DNA of 64,000 bases. It comes from Leptospira bandrabouensis. Its GTDB lineage: Bacteria > Spirochaetota > Leptospiria > Leptospirales > Leptospiraceae. A program made the position numbers and the translations under genes. This document shows, piece by piece, positions 43,600-53,287 of this stretch (position 1 is its first letter; the number at the start of each line of letters is the position of its first letter). Location of the stretch: contig NZ_RQHT01000012.1 of the NCBI RefSeq assembly GCF_004770905.1, forward strand, positions 1-64,000. Direction: 5' to 3'. Under the pieces are notes generated by a model. The model ran no database searches. It was not told where the DNA came from and was given only the letters and a program-made list of their open reading frames with translations.

Positions 43600-44745
43600 A
43601 TGTTAGGGGAGATTCACTCTCTTCGATTTTTAACACACAAGTGGAAAGTTGGTATCTTATTAAACCTACTATGGATTCCTTTTTTTTTACATGCTCAGCC
43701 AAATTCAAACATCATAGTTGATCCTTTATTGCAAAGGCCTTGGATTCCCGATGCGGAGGAAGAGGAGAGCCGTAGTTTTCATCGATTCCTTTCAGAGTTC
43801 AAAAACAAACAATCTACAGTGAAAAAAAAGGACATACATGGAAGAAACTATTTAGTTTCACCATCTGGACGTATGCGATTTCTAATCGATGATGAGTATC
43901 GTAAAGAATTTCCCGTGTTAGAGGAAGCAGATATTGCAGCCAAAGAACTTGAAGCGTTATACGAAGTTAGGAAAGAAAAGGAAGCAGTCTTTCTTGGAAA
44001 AGGAATTCAGCTTTGTTACCGTTTGAAACTTGAAAAGGAGCCTGGTTTTTTCCCCAGTTGGCTTACAAAATCTAATGAAATTACAAACCGGGCGGCCAAT
44101 GAATGGTCAGACCAAACAGTACCCTTAGATTTGGTAAGTGAACCTTATGGATGTTATCTGACTGTTTCCAGTCCTCAGGATACTCTCGTTTTGGAATCAG
44201 AATCATTTCGGTACCGAATCCGATTCCCTACAATACTTCGCTACGAGGGATTGTATGGGAATCGACTAGGAATTTACGGTGAAAATCGGGATTCGATTTA
44301 TCGAATTGTACGTTTTGTACAGTTTTTGGAGAATTATTTACCTCCTGATCAAACGGAATGGGAGGAAGCATTCAAATTACAAATTTCAGGTAAAAAAAAG
44401 AAAAATCTTCCTAAGATCATTTTATCCATTGGATCTAGCTTTGATAAAACAAGGCCTCTTCGTGATACAAAAAATTATTTTCGTTTTTGGGATTCAATGC
44501 GTTCTCTGACACCAACTCTTATTAGAAAGTTGGGATTTAAAAGAACGGAATCAAACTCTGAATATATAAGCGAATGGACTGAAGTGGATGAAATCGGAAA
44601 TTCAGTTGCAATGGAAATGAAAGAATATTATCTTTATAATGCTCCACGCGGTTATTTTCTTTCGTTGTCATATCCAAAAAGGGAAAAGGCAAAAGCAGAC
44701 ATTTATTGGCAAACTATTCGTAGTTCATTCGAAGTTAAGGAGTAA
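43600..44745 (+). CDS. Hypothetical exported protein, second gene of an unknown operon
   Basis: A 381-residue protein with a signal peptide or single anchor at about 19-38 (LLNLLWIPFFLHAQ). Most of the rest is soluble and beta/alpha mixed. Landmarks are DVREEEE-like acidic residues after the signal, SPSGRMRFLIDDEYRKEF and RYRIRFPTILRYEGLYGNRLG. No catalytic motif. It is tightly flanked by the 489-residue gene and the following membrane protein, which suggests that the three products work together across the inner membrane. Confidence 0.72.
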   Translation: MLGEIHSLRFLTHKWKVGILLNLLWIPFFLHAQPNSNIIVDPLLQRPWIPDAEEEESRSFHRFLSEFKNKQSTVKKKDIHGRNYLVSPSGRMRFLIDDEYRKEFPVLEEADIAAKELEALYEVRKEKEAVFLGKGIQLCYRLKLEKEPGFFPSWLTKSNEITNRAANEWSDQTVPLDLVSEPYGCYLTVSSPQDTLVLESESFRYRIRFPTILRYEGLYGNRLGIYGENRDSIYRIVRFVQFLENYLPPDQTEWEEAFKLQISGKKKKNLPKIILSIGSSFDKTRPLRDTKNYFRFWDSMRSLTPTLIRKLGFKRTESNSEYISEWTEVDEIGNSVAMEMKEYYLYNAPRGYFLSLSYPKREKAKADIYWQTIRSSFEVKE

Positions 44746-44748
44746 TGG

Positions 44749-45543
44749 ATGTTTGTTGGATTCGTTGAAAATCAAAACAGAAGAAAACCAGAACCAAATG
44801 AAGAACCACCTTCTCCTTTTTTTATCTTTTGGACTGGGCTTTCTTTTATATTGGGGTTCGGTTTATTTTTACTTCCTTTTGGTGCTTATTTTCCACTTTC
44901 CGTTTCTGTTTGGGCCTTCCTTGTTTTGTTTTTGCCGGTTTTGTTTTTAGGAATTCTTATTTCTAAAAAAACTGGTTTCAAAATCTTTTTAGCAGTTTTT
45001 TTATCCTTACTTGCTGGAGGAAATTCCATTTTATTTTTAGGTGATTCTATTGGTTACCAATTTGGGATCACATCCAAAATAGAAGTCCTGCCGGATGAAA
45101 CATCCCGCTATTTAAATTATCGTTATTTATTCCTTCGCGATTTTTATTTGGATGAGTCAGATATGGGTGAGTTCCGTTCTCCACTTTTACTCAGACGTAG
45201 ATCAGGTGGTGCGGTTTATGGGCCTGTCATTCGATTTCAATACAAAAGGATTCGTTCTATTTCTGGTAAGGAAGTAAAACCTTCGTTATATGCTATTTGT
45301 TATTCCAAAGATGATAGTAAATGTTCTCTTTCCAGTATGAATTCAGGAGGAGTTGTTTTATTAGATCCTATTTGGGATGAGAACCTTCCACTAGATAAAG
45401 ATTCTGTATTTATTGTTTGGCGAGGTTCTTTAGATTCTGAATTTTTTACCAAGGGAATATATTCTTTTTTATTTTTTGTATTTTTAGTTTTGGTTTGGGC
45501 GCTTTTGGTTTATTTTCCGGTTATGGGAGACAAAAAATCTTAA
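44749..45543 (+). CDS. Hypothetical membrane protein, third gene of an unknown operon
   Basis: A 264-residue protein with three N-terminal membrane segments (residues 24-95), a soluble beta-rich domain of about 130 residues (exported side likely) and one C-terminal membrane segment before a short tail. AAGGAG six bases before the ATG gives a good start, three bases after the previous stop. The soluble domain has two Cys (ICYSKDDSKCSL). Function unknown; it probably partners the exported protein encoded just upstream. Confidence 0.72.
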   Translation: MFVGFVENQNRRKPEPNEEPPSPFFIFWTGLSFILGFGLFLLPFGAYFPLSVSVWAFLVLFLPVLFLGILISKKTGFKIFLAVFLSLLAGGNSILFLGDSIGYQFGITSKIEVLPDETSRYLNYRYLFLRDFYLDESDMGEFRSPLLLRRRSGGAVYGPVIRFQYKRIRSISGKEVKPSLYAICYSKDDSKCSLSSMNSGGVVLLDPIWDENLPLDKDSVFIVWRGSLDSEFFTKGIYSFLFFVFLVLVWALLVYFPVMGDKKS

Positions 45544-45548
45544 TTTTT

Positions 45549-45575
45549 TCTTAATGTGATTTCTTTCTCCCTTAA
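45549..45575 (+). promoter_or_regulatory. Candidate KdpE direct-repeat site before kdpA
   Basis: TCTTAA at 45549-45554 and CCTTAA at 45570-45575 are spaced by 21 bp, about two helical turns, in the short gap before kdpA. A related pair, spaced by 11 bp, precedes the barrel gene after kdpE. OmpR-type regulators such as KdpE bind direct repeats of this kind. Confidence 0.3.
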
Positions 45576-45621
45576 GATCTGAGATCTTTACTATTAGATA
45601 GAACCATGAGAAAATTTCTTT

Positions 45622-47259
45622 ATGGTTGAATTACTCTATTTCCCTTTTTATCTTGGGTTACTGATACTTGTTTCGCCTTTTGTTGGTTACTACATGGCAT
45701 TTATTTTGAATGCTAAATTGTTACCTTTTGAAGAAATAACATTCAAGTTTCTATTTTCTGGTACACCCTCTTCACAAACACCGAAACAATATTTAAACAG
45801 CCTCGTTTTGTTTCATTTTGTTGGAGCTGTTATTCTGTTTTTAATTTTGAAATTTCAAAATTATTTACCCTTTAATCCCTTACAAATTATGGGAATGGAT
45901 TGGGATCTTGCCTTAAATACCACAATATCTTTTATCACAAATACTAACTGGCAGGCATATTCTGGTGAAAGCCAACTAAGCAATTTTTCACAAATGTTCG
46001 GTTTAACTACTCAGAATTTCCTCAGTGCCGGTGTTGGTATTTCCGTATTGGCTTTTGTTAGTCGATCGATTGTATCTGCGAAAATTAATCGATTTGGAAA
46101 TTTTTGGCAGGACTTATTCCGTTCTGCTTTTTATATCCTTCTTCCTATTTCCTTTTTTGTTGCGATTCTTCTCGTTGGCCAAGGTGTCATACAATCGTTT
46201 CAGGAACCTGTTTTGAGTTTGGGGTTGGATGGAGTTTCAGAAACGATTCCGATGGGTCCTACTGCTTCACAAATTGCAATCAAACAAATTGGAACAAATG
46301 GAGGTGGATTTTTTGGAGTGAATAGTGCCCACCCTTTTGAAAATCCAACTCCTATTTCTAACTTTATCCAAATGTTCTCGATTCTTTTTTTACCTGCATC
46401 TTGCGTATTTTTATACGGGAAAATCACAAATTCCTTTCGTCATGTCTGGGTGATCTTCTTTGTGATGTTGTCTTTTTTAGTTTTGGGATTTGCATCTGTT
46501 TATATATCGGAATGGAATTTTCCGGGAAACTTAGAAGGGAAAGAGTTTCGATTTAGTTTAACAGAATCCACTATATGGTTATCTACCACAACAGCCGCCT
46601 CCAACGGTTCTGTGAACTCCATGCATGACAGTTACTCTCCGTTAGCTGGTGGTATTGCAATTTTTCAAATGATGTTAGGTGAGGTTATCTTTGGTGGAGT
46701 GGGGACGGGAATGTATGGAATGTTTTTGTTTTTAATACTTACCGTATTTTTGTCTGGTCTTATGACAGGTAGAACCCCAGAATACTTTGGGAAAAAAATT
46801 GGAAGTTATGAAATCAAATGGACATTGTTTGGAATTTTATCCCCTACAGTTTGTATTCTTATTGGAACTGCGCTGACCATCTTCCTGGAATCAGGTTATA
46901 CTGCAAAAGGTCCTCATGCATTATCTCAAATTCTTTATGCTTATAGTTCTGCTGCCGGTAATAACGGTTCTGCCTTTGCCGGTTTTGCCGCAGATACTTT
47001 ATGGGGAAACTTATCCTTAGGTTTCTCAATGTTAGTGGGGAGGTTTAGTGTCATATATGCTGTCATCTTGGTTGCGGGGAGTTTAGGTGGAAAGGTTACC
47101 ACTATGTCTTTTGATGGAAACTTTAAATTGGATACTCCACTTTTTGGAGTTTTACTTTTTTGTGTCATTCTTATCGTTTGTGGTCTTTCCTTTTTTCCTG
47201 TTTTGGCACTAGGGCCAATCTTAGAACAGCTACTGATCAGTAAGGGGATTTTCTTTTAA
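45622..47259 (+). CDS. kdpA: Potassium-transporting ATPase, channel subunit
   Basis: A 545-residue membrane protein with about ten segments, the potassium-selective channel of the KdpFABC pump. Selectivity-filter-type signatures appear as TNTNWQAYSGESQLS, IGTNGGGFFGVNSAHPFENP, TTTAASNGSVNSMHD and SAAGNNGSAFAGF, one per repeat. Length agrees with the E. coli protein. It opens the kdp operon; the short kdpF is not recognisable, but a seven-codon frame overlaps the start. Confidence 0.97.
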   Translation: MVELLYFPFYLGLLILVSPFVGYYMAFILNAKLLPFEEITFKFLFSGTPSSQTPKQYLNSLVLFHFVGAVILFLILKFQNYLPFNPLQIMGMDWDLALNTTISFITNTNWQAYSGESQLSNFSQMFGLTTQNFLSAGVGISVLAFVSRSIVSAKINRFGNFWQDLFRSAFYILLPISFFVAILLVGQGVIQSFQEPVLSLGLDGVSETIPMGPTASQIAIKQIGTNGGGFFGVNSAHPFENPTPISNFIQMFSILFLPASCVFLYGKITNSFRHVWVIFFVMLSFLVLGFASVYISEWNFPGNLEGKEFRFSLTESTIWLSTTTAASNGSVNSMHDSYSPLAGGIAIFQMMLGEVIFGGVGTGMYGMFLFLILTVFLSGLMTGRTPEYFGKKIGSYEIKWTLFGILSPTVCILIGTALTIFLESGYTAKGPHALSQILYAYSSAAGNNGSAFAGFAADTLWGNLSLGFSMLVGRFSVIYAVILVAGSLGGKVTTMSFDGNFKLDTPLFGVLLFCVILIVCGLSFFPVLALGPILEQLLISKGIFF

Positions 47260-47268
47260 GAGGAACGT

Positions 47269-49323
47269 ATGGTAAAGTCTAAAAATATAATTTCACAAGA
47301 ACTTTTGGGAGTATCCTTGAGTGGTGCCATTCAAAAGTTTTCTCCAAAGTATGCATTTTCAAATCCTGTGATGGCGACTGTATGGCTCGGTACCTTCTTA
47401 TTAATGATACAAATTTTGTATTACTTAGGATCGGGGATCACACTCCAAAACGAACTTCCTATCTTTTTTTGGCTTTTACTCACATTGTTTTTTGCAAACT
47501 TTGCCGAGAGTATTGCCGAGGGAAGAGGTAAGGCAAGAGCCGACAGTTTACGAAAAACGAGATCAAAAACAATTTCTAAAAAAGTGGAATCGATTGGAGA
47601 TTTAAATTTTTCAGAAATCGTTTCCAACGAATTAAAAGTAGGCGACCTCGTTTTTGTTAAAGCCGGTGATATCATCCCTAGTGACGGTGACGTAGTTTCC
47701 GGAATTGCCAGTGTGGATGAATCAGCAGTCACGGGAGAATCCGCCCCTGTCATTCGTGAAAGTGGTGGGGATAGGTCGGCCGTCACGGGAGGAACTCGAG
47801 TCATCTCTGATCATTTATACATTAAAATCACGACAAAACCGGGTGAAAGTTTTATCGATAAGATGATTACTATGATTGAAGGAGCTACAAGGCAAAAAAC
47901 TCCCAATGAAATTGCCTTAGGCATTCTTCTTTTTGTGCTGACGATTCTCTTTTTATTAGCAGTTCTTTCTATGATTCCTATTGCCAATTTTGTAGGAAAT
48001 CAAATCGGTCAAAATTGGAATTTTCGTTTTTCGGTTTGGCTTGCTTTATTTGTTTGTTTGATTCCCACAACAATTGCCGCCCTTCTCAGTGCGATTGGAA
48101 TTTCAGGTATGGAAAGGTTAATTCGTTGTAATGTCATTGCTAAAAGTGGAAAGGCAGTGGAAGCCGCTGGTGATATCCATGTTTTGCTCTTAGACAAAAC
48201 GGGAACGATTACACTAGGAAATAGAGAGGCACATAAATTTTATCCTTCTGTCGGTGTTACGGAGGAAGAGTTGGCTGACGCAAGTCAGTTATCATCACTT
48301 TCTGACGAAACTCCGGAGGGAAGGTCAATTGTTGTTCTCGCCAAACAAAAGTATGCGATTCGTGAAAGAAATTTAAATTCTTTGGATATTCGTTGGATTC
48401 CTTTTTCAGCATCTACAAGAATGAGTGGAGTTGAGATTTTTGAAAATGGAAATCAGATTCGTAACATTCGTAAAGGAGCATTTGATGCCATTCGAAGACA
48501 TGTAGAAGGCCTTGGGGGAACCATTCCTCAAATGATACAGATCATATCGGATGAAGTTTCAAAAAAAGGAAGTACTCCCATATTAGTAGCAGAGGGAAAT
48601 AAGCTGCTTGGTATCATTGAATTGAAAGATATTGTTAAGGGTGGATTAAAAGAACGATTTGCTACTTTAAGAAGAATGGGAATTCGGACTGTGATGATCA
48701 CTGGTGACAATCCATTAACCGCGGCAGCTATTGCTGCCGAAGCAGGTGTGGATGATTTTATTGCAGAAGCCACACCGGAAGCAAAATTAAAACGGATCAG
48801 AGAAGAACAAGCAAACGGATATTTGGTGGCAATGATTGGTGATGGAACGAATGATGCGCCAGCTCTTGCACAGTCCGATGTCGGTGTCGCCATGAATACT
48901 GGTACCCAAACCGCAAGGGAAGCTGGTAATATGATCGATTTGGATAGTAATCCGAGTAAACTCATTGAGATTGTTGAAATTGGCAAACAACTGCTGATGA
49001 CAAGGGGAGCACTCACTACGTTTAGTATCGCCAATGATATTGCAAAATACTTTGCCATCCTTCCTGCTTTGTTTTTGCCTTTGGCTCCACTGAATATCAT
49101 GCATTTATCTAGCCCAGATCATGCCATTTTATCTGCCGTAATTTTTAATGCACTTGTCATCCCTGCCCTCATTCCACTATCTCTTCGTGGAGTTAAATAT
49201 GTTCCTAAATCACCCGATTCGGCTTTATTAAGAAATTTTTTGATCTATGGGGGTGGGGGAATGATCTTCCCATTTTTAGGAATCAAACTCATTGATTCAA
49301 TTATTTCTGGAGGTTATTTATGA
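47269..49323 (+). CDS. kdpB: Potassium-transporting ATPase, P-type ATP-hydrolysing subunit
   Basis: A 684-residue P-type ATPase. The phosphorylated Asp309 lies in [12 protein letters not shown], the actuator motif is [14 protein letters not shown], the nucleotide domain shows KGAFDAIRR, and the hinge is [25 protein letters not shown]. Together with KdpA it pumps potassium at very low external levels. AGAGGAACGT precedes the ATG. The last four bases overlap kdpC. Confidence 0.97.
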   Translation: MVKSKNIISQELLGVSLSGAIQKFSPKYAFSNPVMATVWLGTFLLMIQILYYLGSGITLQNELPIFFWLLLTLFFANFAESIAEGRGKARADSLRKTRSKTISKKVESIGDLNFSEIVSNELKVGDLVFVKAGDIIPSDGDVVSGIASVDESAVTGESAPVIRESGGDRSAVTGGTRVISDHLYIKITTKPGESFIDKMITMIEGATRQKTPNEIALGILLFVLTILFLLAVLSMIPIANFVGNQIGQNWNFRFSVWLALFVCLIPTTIAALLSAIGISGMERLIRCNVIAKSGKAVEAAGDIHVLLLDKTGTITLGNREAHKFYPSVGVTEEELADASQLSSLSDETPEGRSIVVLAKQKYAIRERNLNSLDIRWIPFSASTRMSGVEIFENGNQIRNIRKGAFDAIRRHVEGLGGTIPQMIQIISDEVSKKGSTPILVAEGNKLLGIIELKDIVKGGLKERFATLRRMGIRTVMITGDNPLTAAAIAAEAGVDDFIAEATPEAKLKRIREEQANGYLVAMIGDGTNDAPALAQSDVGVAMNTGTQTAREAGNMIDLDSNPSKLIEIVEIGKQLLMTRGALTTFSIANDIAKYFAILPALFLPLAPLNIMHLSSPDHAILSAVIFNALVIPALIPLSLRGVKYVPKSPDSALLRNFLIYGGGGMIFPFLGIKLIDSIISGGYL

Positions 49324-49898
49324 AGAAGAACGAAATCTCGAGCCAATGGGAAATTGTGATTCGGTTTTTGTTTATATCCTTGTTTGCGTTTGGGTTCCTT
49401 TATCCACTTACTATAACTGGTATAACAAAATTGTTTTTTTTAGAGAAAGCAAACGGAAGTTTGATTCGGTTAGATGGAAAAGTGGTTGGTTCAGAACTTT
49501 TATCTCAAAAGTTAAATTCGAATTCGATTTTTCGATATAGGCCAAGTGCTGCTGATTTCGGAAAGATACCGAGTGGAGCTTCCAATTTGAGTCCTTCTAG
49601 TTTGGAATTACAAACGATGATAAACGAAAGAAAACTTGAATTGGATCGTTTGGGAATTCGCCATACAGTTTGTTCCGAACTATTGTATAGTTCGGGTTCT
49701 GGACTAGATCCACATATTTCCGTCGGTTGTGCCCGTGAACAGGCTGAATTTCTTCACCGGGTTTCTAAGGTTCCTCTTGATGTTATAAATGAGTTGATCC
49801 AACAAAACATCGAATATCCAATATGGGGAATGATGGGTCGAGACCGTGTAAATGTCACAAAACTAAATCTATCTTGGAAACAAATGACCCATGAATGA
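49320..49898 (+). CDS. kdpC: Potassium-transporting ATPase, KdpC subunit
   Basis: A 192-residue protein with one N-terminal membrane helix and an exported domain that stabilises KdpA-KdpB and raises ATP affinity. Typical motifs are [39 protein letters not shown] and the [18 protein letters not shown] end. It overlaps kdpB by four bases and kdpD by eight. Confidence 0.95.
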   Translation: MKKNEISSQWEIVIRFLFISLFAFGFLYPLTITGITKLFFLEKANGSLIRLDGKVVGSELLSQKLNSNSIFRYRPSAADFGKIPSGASNLSPSSLELQTMINERKLELDRLGIRHTVCSELLYSSGSGLDPHISVGCAREQAEFLHRVSKVPLDVINELIQQNIEYPIWGMMGRDRVNVTKLNLSWKQMTHE

Positions 49899-52464
49899 AG
49901 GAAAACGCCCGGAAGATTTTCTTTCGTTAGCGAATCAAGAAGAAACAAAGAAAACAGGCATTCTAAAAGTATATTTTGGAATGTCACCTGGTGTTGGTAA
50001 AACCTACACGATGTTAACCGAAGCTCATCATTTAAAAGATGATGGGGAAGATGTAAAAATCGGTATCGTTGAAACTCATGGAAGAGATGATACGAAGGCT
50101 CTGGTCGAGGGTCTTGACTGCGTTCCTCTTAAAAAAATTGAATATAGGGGAAAGGTATGGGAAGAGATGGATGTCGAAACTATCTTAAAAGAAAAACCAA
50201 GTTATGTATTGGTTGATGAACTTGCTCATACCAATATCCCTGGTTCGATTAATAAAAAAAGGTATCAGGATGTTTTTTTACTCTTAGATGCAGGAATAAA
50301 TGTTTTGTCCACTGTCAATGTACAACATTTGGAAAGTCAAGTGGACTCTATCGAAAAAATCATTCAAAGCCCAGTCAAAGAGACGATTCCCGATAGTATT
50401 CTTGAAAGAGCAGACGAACTGGTATTAATTGATATTATCCCAGATGAGTTGCTAAAGAGATTGTCTGAAGGAAAAGTTTACATTCCTGAAAAAATAATTT
50501 CTGCCAAAGAGAATTTTTTTAAAAAAGAGAATTTAACTTATCTGAGAGAATTGTCGTTGTCGTATACGGCAAAGTATGTAGAGAAACGAATGCCACAAGG
50601 TAGAGAACGGATTTTAGTTGCTATCTCTGCGAGTCCAAATTCTAAAACCTTACTTCGATATGCAAAAAGATTGGCATTAGAGAGAAATTCAGAGTTGTAT
50701 GCTTTTTTTTCGGAAAACGAAGAGGACAAAAGTGTAGAAGCTGCAAATTACATTCGTTCTCATATTCGATTTGCAAAAGAACTCGGTGCAGAAGTGGTAC
50801 ATTCCTTTGAATCTGATCCAGTCGTAGGAATTGTATCAGTAGCCAGAGAAAAAAGAATCAATCGTTTGCTAATTGGTGGGTCTAAAAAAAGTTTTTTCGG
50901 AGAATTATTTCAAAAAAATATTTCTTCTAAAATCATAAAACAACTTCGGGATATAGAAATTATTATTGTTCCTTATTTGGATGAACATACATATCAATTC
51001 GATTTTTATAAAAAATTAATCCCTTCTTCAGGGATTCGACAATATATCTCTGTGTTTGCATTAACTTCCCTTGTTACTTTGTGTAATCAATTTTTAATTT
51101 TCTACATTGGATACTGGACAATTTCAATTCTGTATTTGTTTTACGTGGCAGTCCTTGGGATGTTTTTTAGTCGCGGACCTGTTCTACTTGCAGCAATCCT
51201 CTCTGCTTCGTTTTGGAATTTTTTATTTATTCCGCCACTGTATACTTTTTACATTTCGAAGTTAGAGGATGCTTTGATGTTTGTTATTTTTATGTTGATC
51301 GCTCTGATTAACGGAAGTTTGACAGCAAGGCTTAAAAAAAATGAAACAAAACTTAAGTCTAGGGAAGAAAAACTTACCATCTTATATGAACTAACAAGAA
51401 GTTTATCCCAAACATCTTCTTCTTCAGAAATCATTAAAACAGGAGAGACTTTTTTTAAACGAATTTTCCCTTTCCCAGTGAAACTTCATTTTTATCAAGC
51501 AGGAGAATTTTCACCTGCAATTGAAGATTCCAAAGATTTGGCAGTTGCCACGTGGACGATTAAAAATGGAAAACCGGCTGGAAAATATACCGAAACTTTG
51601 TCTTTATCAAATGCTACATTTTATCCACTAGTTTCGCCGGGTGGGATCACTGGTGTTATTAACGTTATTTCATCTGAAGAACCAAGTTTGGAAAAAGAAA
51701 TACTCCTGAATACTGTAGCGAACCAAGTCGCATTGGCTCTGGATCGTGATATTCTTTCGGAAGATTCAAAAAAGAATTTTTTACTGAAAGAATCTGAAAA
51801 ATTATACAATCTAGTTTTTAATTCATTATCTCATGAACTAAAAACTCCACTCACTTCTATTCAGGGATCTGCTTCCGCTTTGCTCGACCCAGAAATTGAT
51901 GCAAATCCAAATGTTAGAAAAGATTTGGTTGAAGAAATTCAGGAAAGTTCACTGGTGTTAAATTTACTTTTGGGTAATTTACTTGATATCAGCCGAATTG
52001 AATCGGGGTATTTGACTTTAAAAAAAGAAAAAGTTCATCCTTCCGAGATCATTCATGATTCCATCTCTTACTTGGGGAAAAATAAAACCAATCATTTGAT
52101 AAAAATTCAATTAAATGATTTGGATATTCCTATTGAACTAGATCGTGTTCTATTTTCTCATGCCATTTTTAATCTGTTGTATAATGCTTGTATGTACACT
52201 CAGAGCGGTTCAACCATTTGGATATCACTCATAAAAACTGAAAATTCCTTCCAGTGGGTAGTAGAGGATAACGGAAACGGTCTTCCACTTGATTCCTCTC
52301 GAATCTTTCAAAAATTTTATAGAGGCGAATCTTCCGGAAAAATTGGAACTGGTCTTGGCCTTGCCATTTCTAAATCCATTATAGAGTTACACGGCGGAAG
52401 TATCGAGGCAATGAATCGAAAAGAAGGTGGTGCTAGGTTTCTCATTGACATTCCATATTTTTGA
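49891..52464 (+). CDS. kdpD: Potassium/osmotic sensor histidine kinase
   Basis: An 857-residue sensor kinase. The N-terminal KdpD domain holds the ATP-binding GMSPGVGKTYT (Walker A at 35-39) and DELAHTNIPGS, followed by a USP-like domain (RILVAISASPNSKTLLRYA), four membrane segments near 385-490, a GAF-like region, and the kinase core with phospho-acceptor His648 in SLSHELKTPLTS, DNGNGLP and GTGLGLAISKSI. It phosphorylates KdpE when potassium is limiting. Slightly shorter than the 894-residue E. coli protein. KdpE follows directly. Confidence 0.96.
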   Translation: MNEGKRPEDFLSLANQEETKKTGILKVYFGMSPGVGKTYTMLTEAHHLKDDGEDVKIGIVETHGRDDTKALVEGLDCVPLKKIEYRGKVWEEMDVETILKEKPSYVLVDELAHTNIPGSINKKRYQDVFLLLDAGINVLSTVNVQHLESQVDSIEKIIQSPVKETIPDSILERADELVLIDIIPDELLKRLSEGKVYIPEKIISAKENFFKKENLTYLRELSLSYTAKYVEKRMPQGRERILVAISASPNSKTLLRYAKRLALERNSELYAFFSENEEDKSVEAANYIRSHIRFAKELGAEVVHSFESDPVVGIVSVAREKRINRLLIGGSKKSFFGELFQKNISSKIIKQLRDIEIIIVPYLDEHTYQFDFYKKLIPSSGIRQYISVFALTSLVTLCNQFLIFYIGYWTISILYLFYVAVLGMFFSRGPVLLAAILSASFWNFLFIPPLYTFYISKLEDALMFVIFMLIALINGSLTARLKKNETKLKSREEKLTILYELTRSLSQTSSSSEIIKTGETFFKRIFPFPVKLHFYQAGEFSPAIEDSKDLAVATWTIKNGKPAGKYTETLSLSNATFYPLVSPGGITGVINVISSEEPSLEKEILLNTVANQVALALDRDILSEDSKKNFLLKESEKLYNLVFNSLSHELKTPLTSIQGSASALLDPEIDANPNVRKDLVEEIQESSLVLNLLLGNLLDISRIESGYLTLKKEKVHPSEIIHDSISYLGKNKTNHLIKIQLNDLDIPIELDRVLFSHAIFNLLYNACMYTQSGSTIWISLIKTENSFQWVVEDNGNGLPLDSSRIFQKFYRGESSGKIGTGLGLAISKSIIELHGGSIEAMNRKEGGARFLIDIPYF

Positions 52465-52478
52465 ACTATCCCATTCTT

Positions 52479-53162
52479 ATGAGTAAAGATTTGATACTAC
52501 TTGTCGATGACGATGGTGCAATTCGCAAGATGTTACGAATTGCCCTTGAGGCAAAAGGGTATCAAACGATTGAGGCCATATCTAAAAAAGAAGCAATCGA
52601 ATCGGTTGCACTTCATTCGCCAAAATTGGTATTACTCGATTTACAGTTACCTGATGGATCTGGTTTAGAAGTAATTAAAGAAGTCCGCAATTTTTCCGAA
52701 ATTCCCTTTATTGTTTTGTCTGTGATGAGTTCGGAAGAGGATAAAATTTCCTTACTTGATTCTGGTGCCGATGATTATATCACAAAACCATTTAGTATGG
52801 GTGAGTTACTTGCAAGGATTCGGACTGCACTTCGTAGATTACCCGCAGACGAAACTCCTTCCAATTGGGAAAAAGAAAGTTTAATGGTAGATTTTGTCAA
52901 TCATCAGGTTGTCAAAAATCATATTCAAATCCGATTGACTCCTACGGAATTTCAAATCCTCACTTTTTTAATTAAAAATTCGGGCAAAGTGATCACTCAT
53001 GATGTATTAATTAAAAAGATTTGGGGAGACCAAGCACTAAATGAAATGAATTCATTGAGAGTACATATTACCCAACTTCGTAAAAAAATTGAAGATTCTC
53101 CTAGTGATCCTAAGTTTTTGATTACGGAGCCTGGCGTTGGTTATCGTTGGGTGACTCAATAA
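52479..53162 (+). CDS. kdpE: Response regulator of the kdp operon
   Basis: A 227-residue OmpR-type regulator: receiver domain with LLVDDDGA, phospho-acceptor Asp54 in LVLLDLQLPDGSG and the switch Lys in YITKPFSM, then a winged-helix domain with RLTPTEFQILTFLI and SLRVHITQLRKKIE. It activates kdpA. The ATG at 52479 is preferred over a TTG that overlaps the kdpD stop. Its own operon is probably its main target. Confidence 0.95.
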   Translation: MSKDLILLVDDDGAIRKMLRIALEAKGYQTIEAISKKEAIESVALHSPKLVLLDLQLPDGSGLEVIKEVRNFSEIPFIVLSVMSSEEDKISLLDSGADDYITKPFSMGELLARIRTALRRLPADETPSNWEKESLMVDFVNHQVVKNHIQIRLTPTEFQILTFLIKNSGKVITHDVLIKKIWGDQALNEMNSLRVHITQLRKKIEDSPSDPKFLITEPGVGYRWVTQ

Positions 53163-53202
53163 TCAAAATCTAAAATTTATACATTGGAAGGATTACAATT
53201 TG

Positions 53203-53219
53203 TCTTAATAAATTCTTAA
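53203..53219 (+). promoter_or_regulatory. Candidate KdpE direct repeat before the barrel gene
   Basis: TCTTAA at 53203-53208 and again at 53214-53219, exactly 11 bp apart, in the gap between kdpE and the outer-membrane barrel. The last repeat also forms an inverted CTTAA/TTAAG pair with the first. Confidence 0.3.
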
Positions 53220-53287
53220 GGCAAAAGTCAGAATCATAATTCACCAAACATTGTAAGATAGTTTAAAAAATGCTAAATTGATCTTAT

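Noticed and set aside
48528..49100. 190-codon minus-strand frame
   Set aside because: Antisense to kdpB, which has every P-type ATPase motif; no independent signals.
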